NCBI RefSeq assembly: GCF_017948265.1
Contig: NZ_CP072852.1
Location: 1 to 64,000, forward strand
Length of the DNA stretch: 64,000 nt
Direction of reading: 5' to 3'
Origin: Rhodoferax sp. PAMC 29310
GTDB lineage: Bacteria > Pseudomonadota > Gammaproteobacteria > Burkholderiales > Burkholderiaceae_C
A program made the position numbers and the translations under genes. This document shows positions 1 through 9,022 of the stretch, piece by piece. The first letter of the stretch is position 1; every line of letters begins with the position of its first letter. The notes under the pieces are model-generated. The model made no database searches, was not told the origin of the DNA, and worked only from the letters and a program-made list of their open reading frames with translations.

Positions 1-159
1 AAGCGTGAGGCAGCCAGCCTTGAGCGGGGACAAGCCCAACTGGACCGCAAGGAAGCCAGAGCCGCTCGCAATGGGCGCGTCAACGCCAATGAGCAGCGCG
101 GGATTCAGGCCAGCGAGAACGCGCAAAGCAAACGAATTTTTGCCAAAAAACACAATTAA
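1..159 (+). CDS. C-terminal end of a small charged EF-hand-like protein (partial)
   Basis: The window opens inside a reading frame that runs from base 1 to a TAA at 157-159 and encodes 52 residues. The peptide is rich in Arg, Lys, Glu and Ala, contains a DRKEARAARNGRVNANEQ stretch and ends in KRIFAKKHN. This resembles the tail of small exported betaproteobacterial hypothetical proteins that carry degenerate EF-hand-like loops (x-D/N-G-x-V-x-x-x-E). That family placement is from general familiarity, not from a search. The start lies outside the window, so signal peptide and full length cannot be judged. It is followed by a short gap and a small lipoprotein on the same strand. Confidence 0.5.
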   Translation, partial: KREAASLERGQAQLDRKEARAARNGRVNANEQRGIQASENAQSKRIFAKKHN

Positions 160-226
160 GCCGCAGCAGAGCATGGCGGTTAAGTGAGTTGATCTTGCTT
201 AACTCATTGCTCCTTGGAAAGTACAT

Positions 227-562
227 ATGAATCGAAAAATATGGGTGCTATCGCTCACGGCAATGACCATGGCGCTGAGCGCTTGCGTGGTGGCTCCCCC
301 AAGAGTTGCATTCGTCAGGCCACAGGTCGCGGTGTACGCGCCGATTGGGCCGCCGCCACAGCGGGTGGAAGTGATCACAAGCGCTCCAGGCGCGGACTTT
401 CTTTGGCTTTCTGGGTTCTGGCGCTGGGACGGGCGCCAACATTTGTGGGAGCAAGGCCATTGGGAGCGACAACGTGAACATGAGCGCTGGGAAGCCCACC
501 GGTGGGCGCAGGATGAGCGCGGGCAATGGCAATCGCACGGCGGACGCTGGCGACGGGATTGA
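227..562 (+). CDS. WXXGXW-repeat lipoprotein
   Basis: A 111-residue protein with a lipoprotein signal: Met-Asn-Arg-Lys, a hydrophobic stretch, then a lipobox LSAC that places the modified Cys at residue 20. The mature part contains tryptophan-rich GFWRWDG and WEQGHWE segments, matching the WXXGXW (YXWGXW) repeat seen in small betaproteobacterial envelope lipoproteins. The last 40 residues are very rich in Trp, Arg, Glu and His. The expected location is anchored in the inner or outer membrane facing the periplasm; its function is unknown. A purine-rich TTGGAAAG lies a few bases upstream of the ATG. The overlapping longer frames on both strands are shadows. Confidence 0.75.
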   Translation: MNRKIWVLSLTAMTMALSACVVAPPRVAFVRPQVAVYAPIGPPPQRVEVITSAPGADFLWLSGFWRWDGRQHLWEQGHWERQREHERWEAHRWAQDERGQWQSHGGRWRRD

Positions 563-1112
563 TGGCCAGTCGACTGGACCTTAACAGGTATCTATTGAAG
601 CGGATGAAGTCCACTGCGCGCATGAGCGAGGTAAGTCCATCCTGTCAGAACGGGCGCTTATTGAAGAGGGTGGAGTCCAGCGCAACGCTGCTGAGTTGGT
701 ATGAGACCCTAGCCTCCTAGGCCCCTTTAACTGGAACGGGTCTCATTGGACCGGTTGGGCAATGGTTATCGCTACCACTGACCCCACTTTCGAAGTACTT
801 TCCAATCGTCGCATCGAACGCGGTGCCATACAACTCCCTAAACTAGATGGAGTGTCTGCGATGGTAAATTCGAATTTGGTTTTGTATGCAATGCGCTGAG
901 GCTATTGCGCCATTACGCGTGTAGCGGTCCAGGTGTTTATTAAAGAGATGAAATGCAGTTTGTGAAGTCGATACTTTTCCCAGGCGGCGGGTCAGCGAGG
1001 CAGCAACACAAAGAAAAGCTGATCAATGACAAACCGTGCATGCGAGATTGCAGCGATGATGTTTCCTTGGTTGGAACCGTGAGGCCAACCGCCACACCGA
1101 AAGGAAGCACAC
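563..1112. other. Gene-poor gap with inverted and direct repeats
   Basis: No convincing gene is seen in these 550 bases. It holds a perfect 9-bp inverted repeat, ATGAGACCC at 701-709 and GGGTCTCAT at 738-746, enclosing a smaller CCTAG/CTAGG pair. It also holds an imperfect direct repeat of about 30 bases (near 592-621 and 657-688, both reading roughly TATTGAAG..G.TG.AGTCCA). The short frames here look like noise. It may be remnant DNA. Confidence 0.4.
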
Positions 1113-1320
1113 ATGAAAAAGATTGAATACTTGGAACTCGACGCGCATCGCGCGCAAATTTCCTCTGACGTGCAGCAGCTAGTCGAAAAATGCAGATCAA
1201 TCTTCGAGTGGGATGTTCCCGACGCCAATCAGGCCTTGTTGGGGCAAGCTGATTCTCGCGGCGATACGTCATGCCATCGACGAAGTCGAGCAAGCGCTGC
1301 CGGGATCTGTGCAGACCTAA
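1113..1320 (+). pseudogene. Small hypothetical protein broken by one extra G
   Basis: The frame starting at the ATG at 1113 (preceded by GGAAG) reads MKKIEYLELDAHRAQISSDV and on to DANQALL, then runs into an unlikely Ser/Arg/Cys-rich tail. If one base is removed from the GGGG run at 1241-1244, the reading continues as GKLILAAIRHAIDEVEQALPGSVQT and stops at 1318-1320. That gives a sensible 68-residue helical protein. The net shift of +1 agrees with a single G insertion. This is either a real frameshift mutation or a homopolymer sequencing error. Function is unknown; the next gene is a small helical protein on the same strand. Confidence 0.55.
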
Positions 1321-1395
1321 AAATAAGCTGACCATCCAAAAATAAGGTCAGGCCCATCGTGCCTGACAACGCATTCAACAACCAATGAGGTAACC

Positions 1396-1725
1396 ATGAA
1401 TAAGATTATTCACTTGGCAGAACAGCATATTCTTGAGTCGCAATCGCACCTTCGGCACATTGACGAGATGATGGCCAAAGCGCAAGAGGCTCGCGCCAAG
1501 AATTCTCTCAAGCCAGAAATTGAAGCCCAACTGACCCAGATTCAGGGCGCGCGGGACAAATGGGCCGAAGAACTCAAAGCATTCAGTCAACAACCCGGCG
1601 ACGATTCGACTGACGCGCTGAAGCGTGGAGAAGGCCTAAAAGGAGGTCTGCAAACCGTCGGACTGGAACTTGAAAAGGCATTGACCGCTGTCTTCTTGCC
1701 GGTAGGCCGTCCAGAGGGGCATTAA
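1396..1725 (+). CDS. Small coiled-coil hypothetical protein
   Basis: A 109-residue, cytoplasmic-looking protein. The first ~70 residues are predicted helical by eye, with heptad-like spacing of hydrophobic residues (HIDEMMAKAQEARAK... KPEIEAQLTQIQ... DKWAEELKAF). There is no signal peptide, no membrane segment and no catalytic motif that I recognise. AGGTAACC before the ATG serves as a plausible ribosome site (ATGAGGTAACCATG). The 3' end overlaps by 4 bases the convergent phasin-like remnant. Similar short helical proteins are common in Comamonadaceae accessory regions, but I cannot name a family. Confidence 0.55.
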   Translation: MNKIIHLAEQHILESQSHLRHIDEMMAKAQEARAKNSLKPEIEAQLTQIQGARDKWAEELKAFSQQPGDDSTDALKRGEGLKGGLQTVGLELEKALTAVFLPVGRPEGH

Positions 1726-2512
1726 AAACCAGTCGCATGAGACGGCTCACCGCAGTGCCAACACTGCGAATCCCGCTGCGCTTGCGGTTCGCCCGCGCAG
1801 GGGAGAACCGGGCACGCGGCGTTGGCAGTCGCCTCTGCCTTGCGTGCGACGCGACGTGCAGCGTTTGAAGTCTCAGTCGAGGTGTTGGCGACAGCCGTGA
1901 CCATCTTCTCGCCCAAGGACCGAGCCTGACGCGCGACACGGCGTGCCGCGTTCGAAGTTTCGGTGGCGGTATCGGCAACGATCTCGCCTACCTTGCGGGC
2001 GGCAGCCTTGGTGACCCTCAACTTGCGTGTTGCCAGAGCCCTGGCTGGCATTGCCTTACCGGAGACCCGCTTGACTAGTTTGCTGCTGCTTTCCTCGGCA
2101 CGCTCAGCGACCTTGTTCACCAAATCTGCGGTCGGCCTAGCGACGCGGTTCAGTATGGCCAGCGCGTTCACTTTGACGGCGCGATCATTGCATTCGGCGT
2201 TCGAGGCTACCAAGCTCACACCCATGGTGGCCGATTCACTGCCAAGCCCAGAACGTTCTGCGTCTGATCGGTGCCGAAGTGCTCACCTTTAACGCAGTAA
2301 CCGCTCACACGTTGCTGGGAATCCATCAGGTTTGAGCGCATGTCCTTGCGCAGTTCTACCGTACGGCGGTTGATGACCGCGGCAAAGCGCTGGTCTACAA
2401 ATACTGCGACGCGCTCACCACCAAGTCGGTAGGTATTGATGACGTTGGTTGCGGTGATTCCATTGGTGGCAATGACGTCGGCGGCAATGCGGAAAAGGTT
2501 CTTTTTGGGCAT
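1722..2512 (-). pseudogene. Phasin-like / Ala-Lys-Arg-rich protein, frameshifted
   Basis: Two minus-strand frames join into one protein. Reading starts at the ATG at 2512 (MPKKNLFRIAADVIATNGI...) and runs to ...GTDQTQNVLGLAVNR near 2233, where it derails. The other frame continues as TMGVSLVASNAECNDRAVKV... to a stop at 1722. The offset corresponds to one missing G in the GGCC at about 2230-2233. The first half has alternating helical segments like phasins (granule-associated proteins). The second half is Ala/Arg/Lys-rich and contains two copies of TETSNAARRVAR about 26 residues apart, reminiscent of histone-H1-like tails. The assignment to phasins is tentative. Intact length would be about 262 residues. 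It could be an inactivated gene or a sequencing error. Confidence 0.5.
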
Positions 2513-3180
2513 GCGGGACTCCGCTCGTTTGAAGAGATCAATCAGCCCGTGCGACTGCGTTTCGCAGGGTCGCTTCGAGTCGGGACTGAAGCCAGTGTGG
2601 CGACAAGTCCTATGGGATGCACCCCAAAATACTTGGTTTGCCCTAGAGGGTGCGCTCTGTTGAGTTGGCTGCATGAACTGTGATTTCGACGTTGGAGGCG
2701 TCCTGCCCCACCTAAGGCACTATCTGGGTGGCGCTTTTCCCTGTCTGGCGTTTTCGAGCGAAAAGCACGCATGCAACACTCTAACTGCGGTGCATAAAGC
2801 AATCGCAGGAAACCAAGGAGGGTCGACAGCGCCGAAGCGGGGTAAGCTTTTGATCCGGCCCCTAAAAGGTTGAATTTCTCATGTCTGCTCGCAAACAGGA
2901 AGAGCTTGGACGCCTTATGACTTCACACGGTCGAAGCGACAAAGTACTTGGGAGACCTTGTTCGATTGCCATGGACACCGATCACCTTGAAGTCCCGTTT
3001 TTTTGGACGTTTCATTTGCAAAGTTCATCCACGCAGAGCTTGTTCGCCACGATGCCGCCGAGTTCTATTTGCCGGGGCGAGGGGTCGAACGATCGGTTTA
3101 CCCTCCCGGCTGGAATTGCCTGTGGGCGTGTGCGCTGCTTCCCAGTGCCAGACGACTAATGACGTTAGAATACGAGACTC
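2513..3180. other. Gene-poor gap before tRNA-Thr
   Basis: About 670 bases with only short overlapping frames in different phases (for example 2881-3159 plus). None has a recognisable ribosome site, domain or codon pattern. TTAGAATAC at 3165-3173, about 9 bases before the tRNA, resembles a -10 box and may belong to the tRNA promoter. I see nothing else that I can support. Confidence 0.35.
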
Positions 3181-3254
3181 GCCTTGTTAGTTAAGTGGTA
3201 TAACAGCTCACTCGTAACGAGCAGTCCGGTGTCCGATTCACCGACGAGGCACCA
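3181..3254 (+). tRNA. tRNA-Thr (anticodon CGU)
   Basis: The acceptor arms GCCTTGT and ACGAGGC pair over seven positions with one wobble. The anticodon loop CTCGTAA shows anticodon CGT, reading ACG threonine codons. The T arm is CGGTG-TCCGATT-CACCG, and CCA is encoded at 3252-3254. The last pair of the anticodon stem is an A-C mismatch (GCTCA/CGAGC). A strong terminator follows at once, so this is a single-gene unit. Confidence 0.9.
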
Positions 3255-3258
3255 AACA

Positions 3259-3287
3259 AAAAGCACTGTCTGCACAGTGCTTTTTTT
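3259..3287 (+). terminator. Rho-independent terminator of tRNA-Thr
   Basis: A 9-bp perfect stem, AAGCACTGT (3261-3269) and ACAGTGCTT (3274-3282), with loop CTGC, is followed by a T run. It sits 7 bases after the tRNA CCA end. Confidence 0.9.
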
Positions 3288-3421
3288 GTGTCTGAAACAC
3301 GCATGCCAACATGCCGAAAAATTAATCTGAAAACCATGCAGCATGGAAATCCGCATGACCATGGTGGCTGTGAAATCAGAGCAGTCCATGGCACATGAGC
3401 TGCTCTGCCGGCTGGTTAGCC

Positions 3422-4447
3422 TCAAACTACTGCGGCGCCATCAACAGCCTCGCTGTGATAGGCGGTGACGCGTTCTACTTCGTTCTTCGAGCCCAAAATC
3501 ACACTCACTCGCTCGTGCAATTTGGTGGGCTGCAAGTCCAGAATGCGGGTTTTTCCGTTGGTGGCGGCGCCGCCGGCTTGTTCGATGAGCCAGCTCATGG
3601 GGTTGGCTTCGTACATGAGGCGCAGCTTGCCGGGTTTGCCGGGTTCGCGCTTGTCCCAGGGGTACATGAAGATGCCGCCACGGGTCAGGATGCGGTGCAC
3701 ATCAGCCACCATGCTGGCAATCCAGCGCATGTTGAAGTCTTTGCCGCGCGGGCCTTCGGTGCCTTGCAGGCATTCGTCGATGTAGCGTTTGATGGGCGCG
3801 TCCCAATGGCGCATATTGCTCATGTTGATGGCGAATTCCTGAGTGTCATCAGGAATGCGCACGTTCTCTTCGGTCAGAATAAATGAGCCCTGTTCGCGGT
3901 CGAGCGTGAACATGACCACACCGTCGCCCACGGTGAGTGCCAAAGTGGTTTGCGGACCAAAGATGCAGTAGCCCGCAGCAACTTGTTTGCAGCCGGGCTG
4001 CAAGAAATCTTGCTCGGACACGCCCACGCCCTCCGGCTTTTTCAGCACGCTGAAGATGGTGCCAATGCTGACGTTCACATCGATGTTGCTGGAGCCGTCC
4101 AAAGGATCAAACAGCAGCAGGTATTCGCCCTGCGGGTAACGGTTGGGCACCACGTAAATGCCTTCCATTTCCTCACTGGCCATGGCGGCCAGGTGGCCAC
4201 CCCATTCATTGGCTTCGATCAGCACCTCGTTGGCGATGATGTCGAGCTTCTTTTGCATCTCGCCCTGAATGTTCTCGCTGTCCGCGCCGCCCATGACATC
4301 GCCCAAGGCGCCTTTGTTCACCGACTGGCTGATGCTTTTGGAGGCGCGGGCCACCACTTCAAGCAGCAGGCGCAGTTCGGCCGGAATGTGGCCTTCCATG
4401 CGCTGTTGCTCAACGAGGTAGCGGGACAAAGAAATTTTGGCGGCCAT
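3422..4447 (-). CDS. fbp: Fructose-1,6-bisphosphatase class I
   Basis: This 341-residue cytoplasmic enzyme hydrolyses fructose 1,6-bisphosphate to fructose 6-phosphate, the committed step of gluconeogenesis. It has the metal-binding signature DPLDGSS at residues 114-120, preceded by the acidic SEEME at 91-95, and the substrate loop [18 protein letters not shown] typical of class I enzymes. Length is normal for the family. AGGAAC lies before the ATG at 4447. It is the last gene of a minus-strand run after pepN (45-bp gap) and probably shares its transcript. Confidence 0.97.
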   Translation of the reverse strand: MAAKISLSRYLVEQQRMEGHIPAELRLLLEVVARASKSISQSVNKGALGDVMGGADSENIQGEMQKKLDIIANEVLIEANEWGGHLAAMASEEMEGIYVVPNRYPQGEYLLLFDPLDGSSNIDVNVSIGTIFSVLKKPEGVGVSEQDFLQPGCKQVAAGYCIFGPQTTLALTVGDGVVMFTLDREQGSFILTEENVRIPDDTQEFAINMSNMRHWDAPIKRYIDECLQGTEGPRGKDFNMRWIASMVADVHRILTRGGIFMYPWDKREPGKPGKLRLMYEANPMSWLIEQAGGAATNGKTRILDLQPTKLHERVSVILGSKNEVERVTAYHSEAVDGAAVV

Positions 4448-4492
4448 GTGGGTTCCTGGTGACTGGTTTTTATGTGGTGACTGGCGGGCGGA

Positions 4493-7207
4493 TCAATCAG
4501 CCAGCGCGCGGGTGATGACTTCGCGCACGTCGTTGCTGAGATTGGTTTTGGCAGCAACGCGCTCAATCGCTTCGCGGGCAGCGGAGCGATAGGGCTCGGC
4601 CAGGCGCTTCCAGCGGTCCAGCGCGCGGGCGAGGCGGGCGGCCACCTGGGGGTTAGTGGCGTCCAGCTCAATCACACGGTCGCTCCAGAACTGGTAGCCA
4701 GCGGCGTCGGCGCGGTGAAACGCGGCGGGGTTGGCGTTGCAGTAACTGAAGATGACGCTGCGGGCGCGGTTGGGATTGCGCATGCTGAAGTCGGCGTGCT
4801 TCATGAGCTGGCGCACGGCGGGCAGGATCTGGCCGCCCCGGTCGCAGGCGCCGGCTTGCATGGCAAACCATTTGTCCAGCACGAGTTCTTCGTTCTTGAA
4901 GAAGGCATGAAAACGGGCCAGCGCGGGCGCTGCCAGTTCATGGCCGGTATTGACCAGCGCGTGCAGGGCGTTGGCGCGGTTGGTCATGTTGTCGGCGTCT
5001 TTGAAGCGCTGCAGCGCTTGGCCGGGCCAGGTGGCGTCGCCGCTCTCGCGGGCGGCCAGGCATAGGTTGGTCAGCGCCATACCGGCCAGCGCGCGTCGGC
5101 CGCTGGAAACAGGGTCGGGCTGGTAGGCGCCGTTGGCACTGTGGGTTTCAAGCGCCCACTGCCAGTCGTCGGCCAAGGCCACCGCCAACTGGGTGCGCAT
5201 GGATTCGCGCACCGCGTGAATGCGCTGTGGGTCAACCACCGCGAGTTGCTCGGCAATGTAGGTCTCGGAGGGCAGGGTGAGCACCAGCTCTTTGAAAGCA
5301 GCGTCCAGCGTGGGGTGACGCAAGACATGACGCATGGCGTCAATATATGCATCGTTGATGGCCTTAGCCCCCGTAATATCTGCGGGAGCCACTATCAATT
5401 CAATAGCGTTTCGCAGAGACAGGCGTTGGGCCGCTTCCCACCGGTTGAACGGGTCGGGGTCGTTGGCCAGCAAGGTGATCAGCTGCCCGTCGGTGTATTC
5501 AAAGTCCAGCACCACAGGGGCCGAGAAGCCGCGCAGGATGGACGGCACGGGTTCTTCGTCCACATTGACGAAGGTGATGGATTCGTTGGCCTGCGTCATC
5601 ACAAACAGGTGGCTGGTGCCGGATGCAGCTTCCTGGCCTTGCGCTTGCATGGGCTGGGCGTCGCCAAGGGCGCTGACCAGACCAATGCTGACGGGCAGCA
5701 CAAACGGTTCATTGGCAGTCTGGCCGGGCAGGGCGGCGCAGCTTTGCTCAAAACTCAGGGTGTAGGTGCGCGCCTGGGCGTCGTACTGGCCGGCGCCTTT
5801 CAGGTGCGGGGTGCCGGCCTGGCTGTACCAATGCTTGAACTGGGGCAACAGGCGAGCCAACTCTGACGTGGGGTTGGCGTCTGCAATGGCCTGGGCGAAG
5901 TCGTCGCAGGTCACGGCCTGGCCGTCATGGCGCTCAAAGTACAGCGTCATGCCCTTGGCAAAGCCGTCACGGCCCACCAGGGTTTGCATCATGCGAACCA
6001 CCTCGGCACCTTTTTCGTAAATGGTGACGGTGTAGAAGTTGCTGATCTCCAGGTAGCTGTCCGGGCGCACGGGGTGGGCCATGGGGCCGGCGTCTTCGGG
6101 AAACTGGGCGGTGCGCAGCACACGCACGTCTTCAATGCGCTTCACGGCACGGGCCGACGCCTCGCGGCACAGGTCTTGTGAGAACTCCTGGTCGCGGAAG
6201 ACGGTGAGGCCTTCTTTCAGGCTGAGTTGGAACCAGTCGCGGCAGGTGACGCGGTTGCCGCTCCAGTTGTGGAAGTACTCGTGGCCGACAACGCTCTCAA
6301 TGTTGGAGAAGTCGGCGTCGGTGGCGGTGGCCTGGCTGGCCAGCACATACTTGGTGTTGAAGATGTTGAGGCCCTTGTTCTCCATGGCGCCCATGTTGAA
6401 GTCGCTGGTCGCCACAATCATGAAGCGCTCCAGGTCCAGTGGCAGGCCAAAGCGGGCTTCGTCCCACACCACGGAGGCCATGAGCGAGTTCATCGCGTGC
6501 TCTGTTTTGTCCATGTCGCCTTGGCGCACATAAATTTGCAGCAGGTGGTCTTTGCCACCGCGCGAGGTGATGCGTTGCTCGCGGCACACCAACTGGCCTG
6601 CCACCAGTGCGAACAGGTAAGAGGGTTTTTTGTGCGGGTCCACCCAGGTGGCGAAGTGGCGGCCTTCGTTGCCCGTGCCTTCCATGGCGCCCGAGTCGAC
6701 GAGGTTGCCGTTGCTCAGCAGCACCGGGTACTTGGCTTTGTCGGCTCGAAGGGTGACGGTGTAGTTGGCCATCACATCAGGACGGTCCAGGAAGTAGGTG
6801 ATGCGGCGAAAGCCCTCGGCTTCACACTGGGTGAAGAAGGAGTCGTTGCTCACATACAAGCCCATGAGCTTGGTGTTTTTGATGGGCGCGCAGGTGGTGA
6901 AAATTTCAAGATCGAAGCTGCCTTCAGCGGGCAGGTTTTCCAGCACCAGGCGGCTGCCTTCCAGCTTGAAGGAGGTGCCTTGGCCGTTGACCAGCACGCG
7001 GGCCAGGTTGAGTTCTTCGCCGTCCAGCTTCAAAGCCTGTGCGGGCACGTCTGGGTTGCGACGCAGCGTCATCTTGTTCAGGACGCGGGTTTTGGCGGGG
7101 TCCAGGTCAAAAGTCAGGTGGACGGTGTCGATCCAGAAGGCGGGGGCGGTGTAGTCGCCGCGGTGAATCATGGTGGACGGGCTCTGGCCATCAAGAAGTT
7201 GCAACAT
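4493..7207 (-). CDS. pepN: Aminopeptidase N (M1 family)
   Basis: A 904-residue cytoplasmic zinc metallopeptidase that removes N-terminal residues from peptides during protein turnover. The exopeptidase motif GAMEN is at 273-277. The zinc site HEXXH is at 309-313 (HEYFH), with the third ligand Glu332 in KEGLT. Length agrees with E. coli PepN (about 870) plus small insertions. The ATG at 7207 follows GGAG at good spacing and overlaps the end of the HAD gene by 17 bases, indicating coupling. In the C-terminal helical domain, just before a conserved DAFxDAMRxVLRHP-like stretch, the coding sequence contains a copy of the dispersed ~58-bp element (5351-5408), adding about 19 residues in frame. Confidence 0.97.
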   Translation of the reverse strand: MLQLLDGQSPSTMIHRGDYTAPAFWIDTVHLTFDLDPAKTRVLNKMTLRRNPDVPAQALKLDGEELNLARVLVNGQGTSFKLEGSRLVLENLPAEGSFDLEIFTTCAPIKNTKLMGLYVSNDSFFTQCEAEGFRRITYFLDRPDVMANYTVTLRADKAKYPVLLSNGNLVDSGAMEGTGNEGRHFATWVDPHKKPSYLFALVAGQLVCREQRITSRGGKDHLLQIYVRQGDMDKTEHAMNSLMASVVWDEARFGLPLDLERFMIVATSDFNMGAMENKGLNIFNTKYVLASQATATDADFSNIESVVGHEYFHNWSGNRVTCRDWFQLSLKEGLTVFRDQEFSQDLCREASARAVKRIEDVRVLRTAQFPEDAGPMAHPVRPDSYLEISNFYTVTIYEKGAEVVRMMQTLVGRDGFAKGMTLYFERHDGQAVTCDDFAQAIADANPTSELARLLPQFKHWYSQAGTPHLKGAGQYDAQARTYTLSFEQSCAALPGQTANEPFVLPVSIGLVSALGDAQPMQAQGQEAASGTSHLFVMTQANESITFVNVDEEPVPSILRGFSAPVVLDFEYTDGQLITLLANDPDPFNRWEAAQRLSLRNAIELIVAPADITGAKAINDAYIDAMRHVLRHPTLDAAFKELVLTLPSETYIAEQLAVVDPQRIHAVRESMRTQLAVALADDWQWALETHSANGAYQPDPVSSGRRALAGMALTNLCLAARESGDATWPGQALQRFKDADNMTNRANALHALVNTGHELAAPALARFHAFFKNEELVLDKWFAMQAGACDRGGQILPAVRQLMKHADFSMRNPNRARSVIFSYCNANPAAFHRADAAGYQFWSDRVIELDATNPQVAARLARALDRWKRLAEPYRSAAREAIERVAAKTNLSNDVREVITRALAD
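5351..5408 (-). repeat. Dispersed ~58-bp element, copy A (inside pepN)
   Basis: On the minus strand it begins CGCTATTGAATTGATAG and ends GGGGGCTAAGGCCATCAACGAT. Read in the pepN frame it gives A-I-E-L-I-V-A...G-A-K-A. This is the same frame as copies B, C and E. Confidence 0.7.
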
Positions 7208-7871
7208 GGGTGTTCTCCAAAAATTGGGATGCGATCAGGGCGCGGTAGTCGGGCACAACGGCCAGCACGTGGGGGCCGGTCAACTCATCCGGGTGGTGGC
7301 TGCTGGCAATGCCAACAGCGCGCATGCCGGCGCGGCGCGCGGCTTCGATGCCTAGCGGCGCGTCTTCAAACACGATGCAGTGGGCGGGTGACACGCCCAT
7401 GCGGCGGGCGGCCTCCAGAAAAATGGCCGGGTCAGGCTTGCCCGGCAGGCCTTCGTCGCCGCCCACCGTGGTGAGGGGCGCGACGGGCATCTTGAGGTGG
7501 GTGTAGGCAAAGGCCTGGTTTTGGCGGTCGCCCGCCGTACCCACGCCCAATTTGAGGCCCAGGCCCAAGGCCATTTCAAAAAATGCTTTGAAGCCCGCCA
7601 CTTCGGCAAAAATCGGCTGGAACAGCTCGCGGTACACGGTTTCTTTTTCGTGCACATGGGCCATGGCTTGCGCCTCGTCCATATCGGCTTGTCCAAACAG
7701 ATCACGCATGCACTCTAGGCCGGTGCGGCCCGTGGTGCGGCGCATCAGGTCGTCAATGTCCACCTCCAAACCCTTGCGCCGGGCAAACTCTACCCAGCTG
7801 TGTTTGTGAGAGGGCATGGAGTCGATCATGGTGCCGTCCATGTCGAAGATCAGGGCTTGTACGGGCATCAA
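7191..7871 (-). CDS. HAD-superfamily hydrolase, beta-phosphoglucomutase-like
   Basis: A 226-residue cytoplasmic phosphatase or phosphomutase of the HAD subfamily with an alpha-helical cap. Motif [11 protein letters not shown], places the nucleophile at Asp10 and the acid/base at Asp12. The cap follows directly ([13 protein letters not shown]). Motif [15 protein letters not shown] and motif [19 protein letters not shown] are present. The usual cap-1 layout suggests a small sugar phosphate substrate, but the exact one cannot be read. The start overlaps the prfB stop (TGATG), and the gene overlaps pepN by 17 bases, so the three are translationally coupled. Confidence 0.9.
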   Translation of the reverse strand: MMPVQALIFDMDGTMIDSMPSHKHSWVEFARRKGLEVDIDDLMRRTTGRTGLECMRDLFGQADMDEAQAMAHVHEKETVYRELFQPIFAEVAGFKAFFEMALGLGLKLGVGTAGDRQNQAFAYTHLKMPVAPLTTVGGDEGLPGKPDPAIFLEAARRMGVSPAHCIVFEDAPLGIEAARRAGMRAVGIASSHHPDELTGPHVLAVVPDYRALIASQFLENTHVATS

Positions 7872-8972
7872 ACGCCTTGCTTTAGTGAGGCTTCAATGAA
7901 CTGGTCCAGGTCGCCGTCCAGCACTTTTTGAGTGGCCGAGGTTTCGTAGTTGGTGCGCAGGTCTTTGATACGGCTGTTGTCCAGCACGTAGGAGCGAATC
8001 TGGTGGCCCCAACCCACGTCAGTCTTGGAGTCTTCCAGCTTTTGCTGCTCTTCTTGCTGCTTGCGCATCTCAAAGTCATACAGCTTGGAGCGAAGGCGCT
8101 TCCACGCCACGTCACGGTTGCCGTGCTGGCTTCGCCCGTCTTGACACTGCACCACGATGCCGGTGGGCAAGTGGGTCAGTCGCACGGCGGAGTCGGTCTT
8201 GTTGATGTGCTGGCCGCCGGCGCCGCTGGCGCGGTAGGTGTCGGTTCGCACGTCTGACGGGTTGATGTTGATCTCGATCGAATCATCAATCTCGGGGTAC
8301 ACAAACACCGACGCAAAACTGGTATGGCGCCCACCCGAGGAGTCAAACGGGCTTTTTCGCACCAAACGGTGCACACCGGTTTCAGTGCGCAACAGGCCAA
8401 AGGCGTACTCGCCCTCCACCTTGATGGTGGCGCCCTTGATGCCGGCGGTGTCGCCTGCGGTTTCGTCTTCAATGACGACTTTGAAGCCTTTGCGCTCGGC
8501 GTAGCGCAGGTACTGGCGCAGCAGCATGCTGGCCCAGTCGCAGGCTTCGGTACCACCAGCGCCAGCTTGAATGTCCACAAAGGCATTCAGCGGGTCGGCC
8601 GGGTTGTTGAACATGCGGCGGAATTCCAGCCCCTGGATGATGCCGGCCAGGCGTTCGGTGTCCGTCTCGATGGTGAGCAGGCCGGCTTCGTCGCCGTCTT
8701 CCTTGCTCATCTCGTACAGCTCGGCGTTGTCGGCCAGCTCAGAGGTGAGGCTGTCCAGCGTGACGACGACGTCGTCCAGCGATTTTTTCTCGCGGCCCAG
8801 TTCCTGGGCGCGTTTGGGGTCGTTCCAGACCGAGGGATCTTCGAGGGATGCGTTGACGGTTCTCAGCCGTTCTGATTTAGCAGGGTAGTCAAAGATACCC
8901 CCGTAACTCGACCGTGCGCTCGCTCAGGTCGGTGAGTTGGGTGCCGATGAGGTTGATGCGTTCGATTTCCAT
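7868..8972 (-). CDS. prfB: Peptide chain release factor 2 (programmed +1 frameshift)
   Basis: RF2 recognises UGA and UAA stops and triggers peptide release on the ribosome. The gene reads from the ATG at 8972 for 27 codons ([10 protein letters not shown]...VELRGYL), meets an in-frame TGA at 8889-8891, shifts +1 by skipping the T at 8891, and continues to 7868, giving 367 residues. The shift site is the textbook CTTTGAC preceded by a GGGGGT Shine-Dalgarno-like stretch. Codon-recognition motif SPF is at 207-209 and the catalytic GGQ at 252-254. A simple ORF caller would start this gene late, at 8710, and lose 87 residues. Expression is autoregulated: low RF2 favours frameshifting. Confidence 0.97.
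8886..8905 (-). promoter_or_regulatory. prfB: prfB programmed frameshift signal
   Basis: On the minus strand the order is CGGGGGTAT-CTT-TGA-C. The internal SD-like GGGGG lies 3 bases before the CTT slippery codon, and TGA is followed by C, a poor termination context. This matches the conserved bacterial RF2 recoding site. Confidence 0.95.
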
Positions 8973-9022
8973 GATGCGAGTCCTGATGGTGTGAGGTTCA
9001 AATAACCGGCTATTTTCTCACG

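Noticed and set aside
2881..3159. A 92-residue plus-strand frame before tRNA-Thr
   Set aside because: No ribosome site, no recognisable motif, and two other phases over the same bases are equally open; treated as noise.
1..3180. Integrated element attached at tRNA-Thr
   Set aside because: No integrase, no direct repeat of the tRNA 3' end and no phage or plasmid genes are seen in the window.
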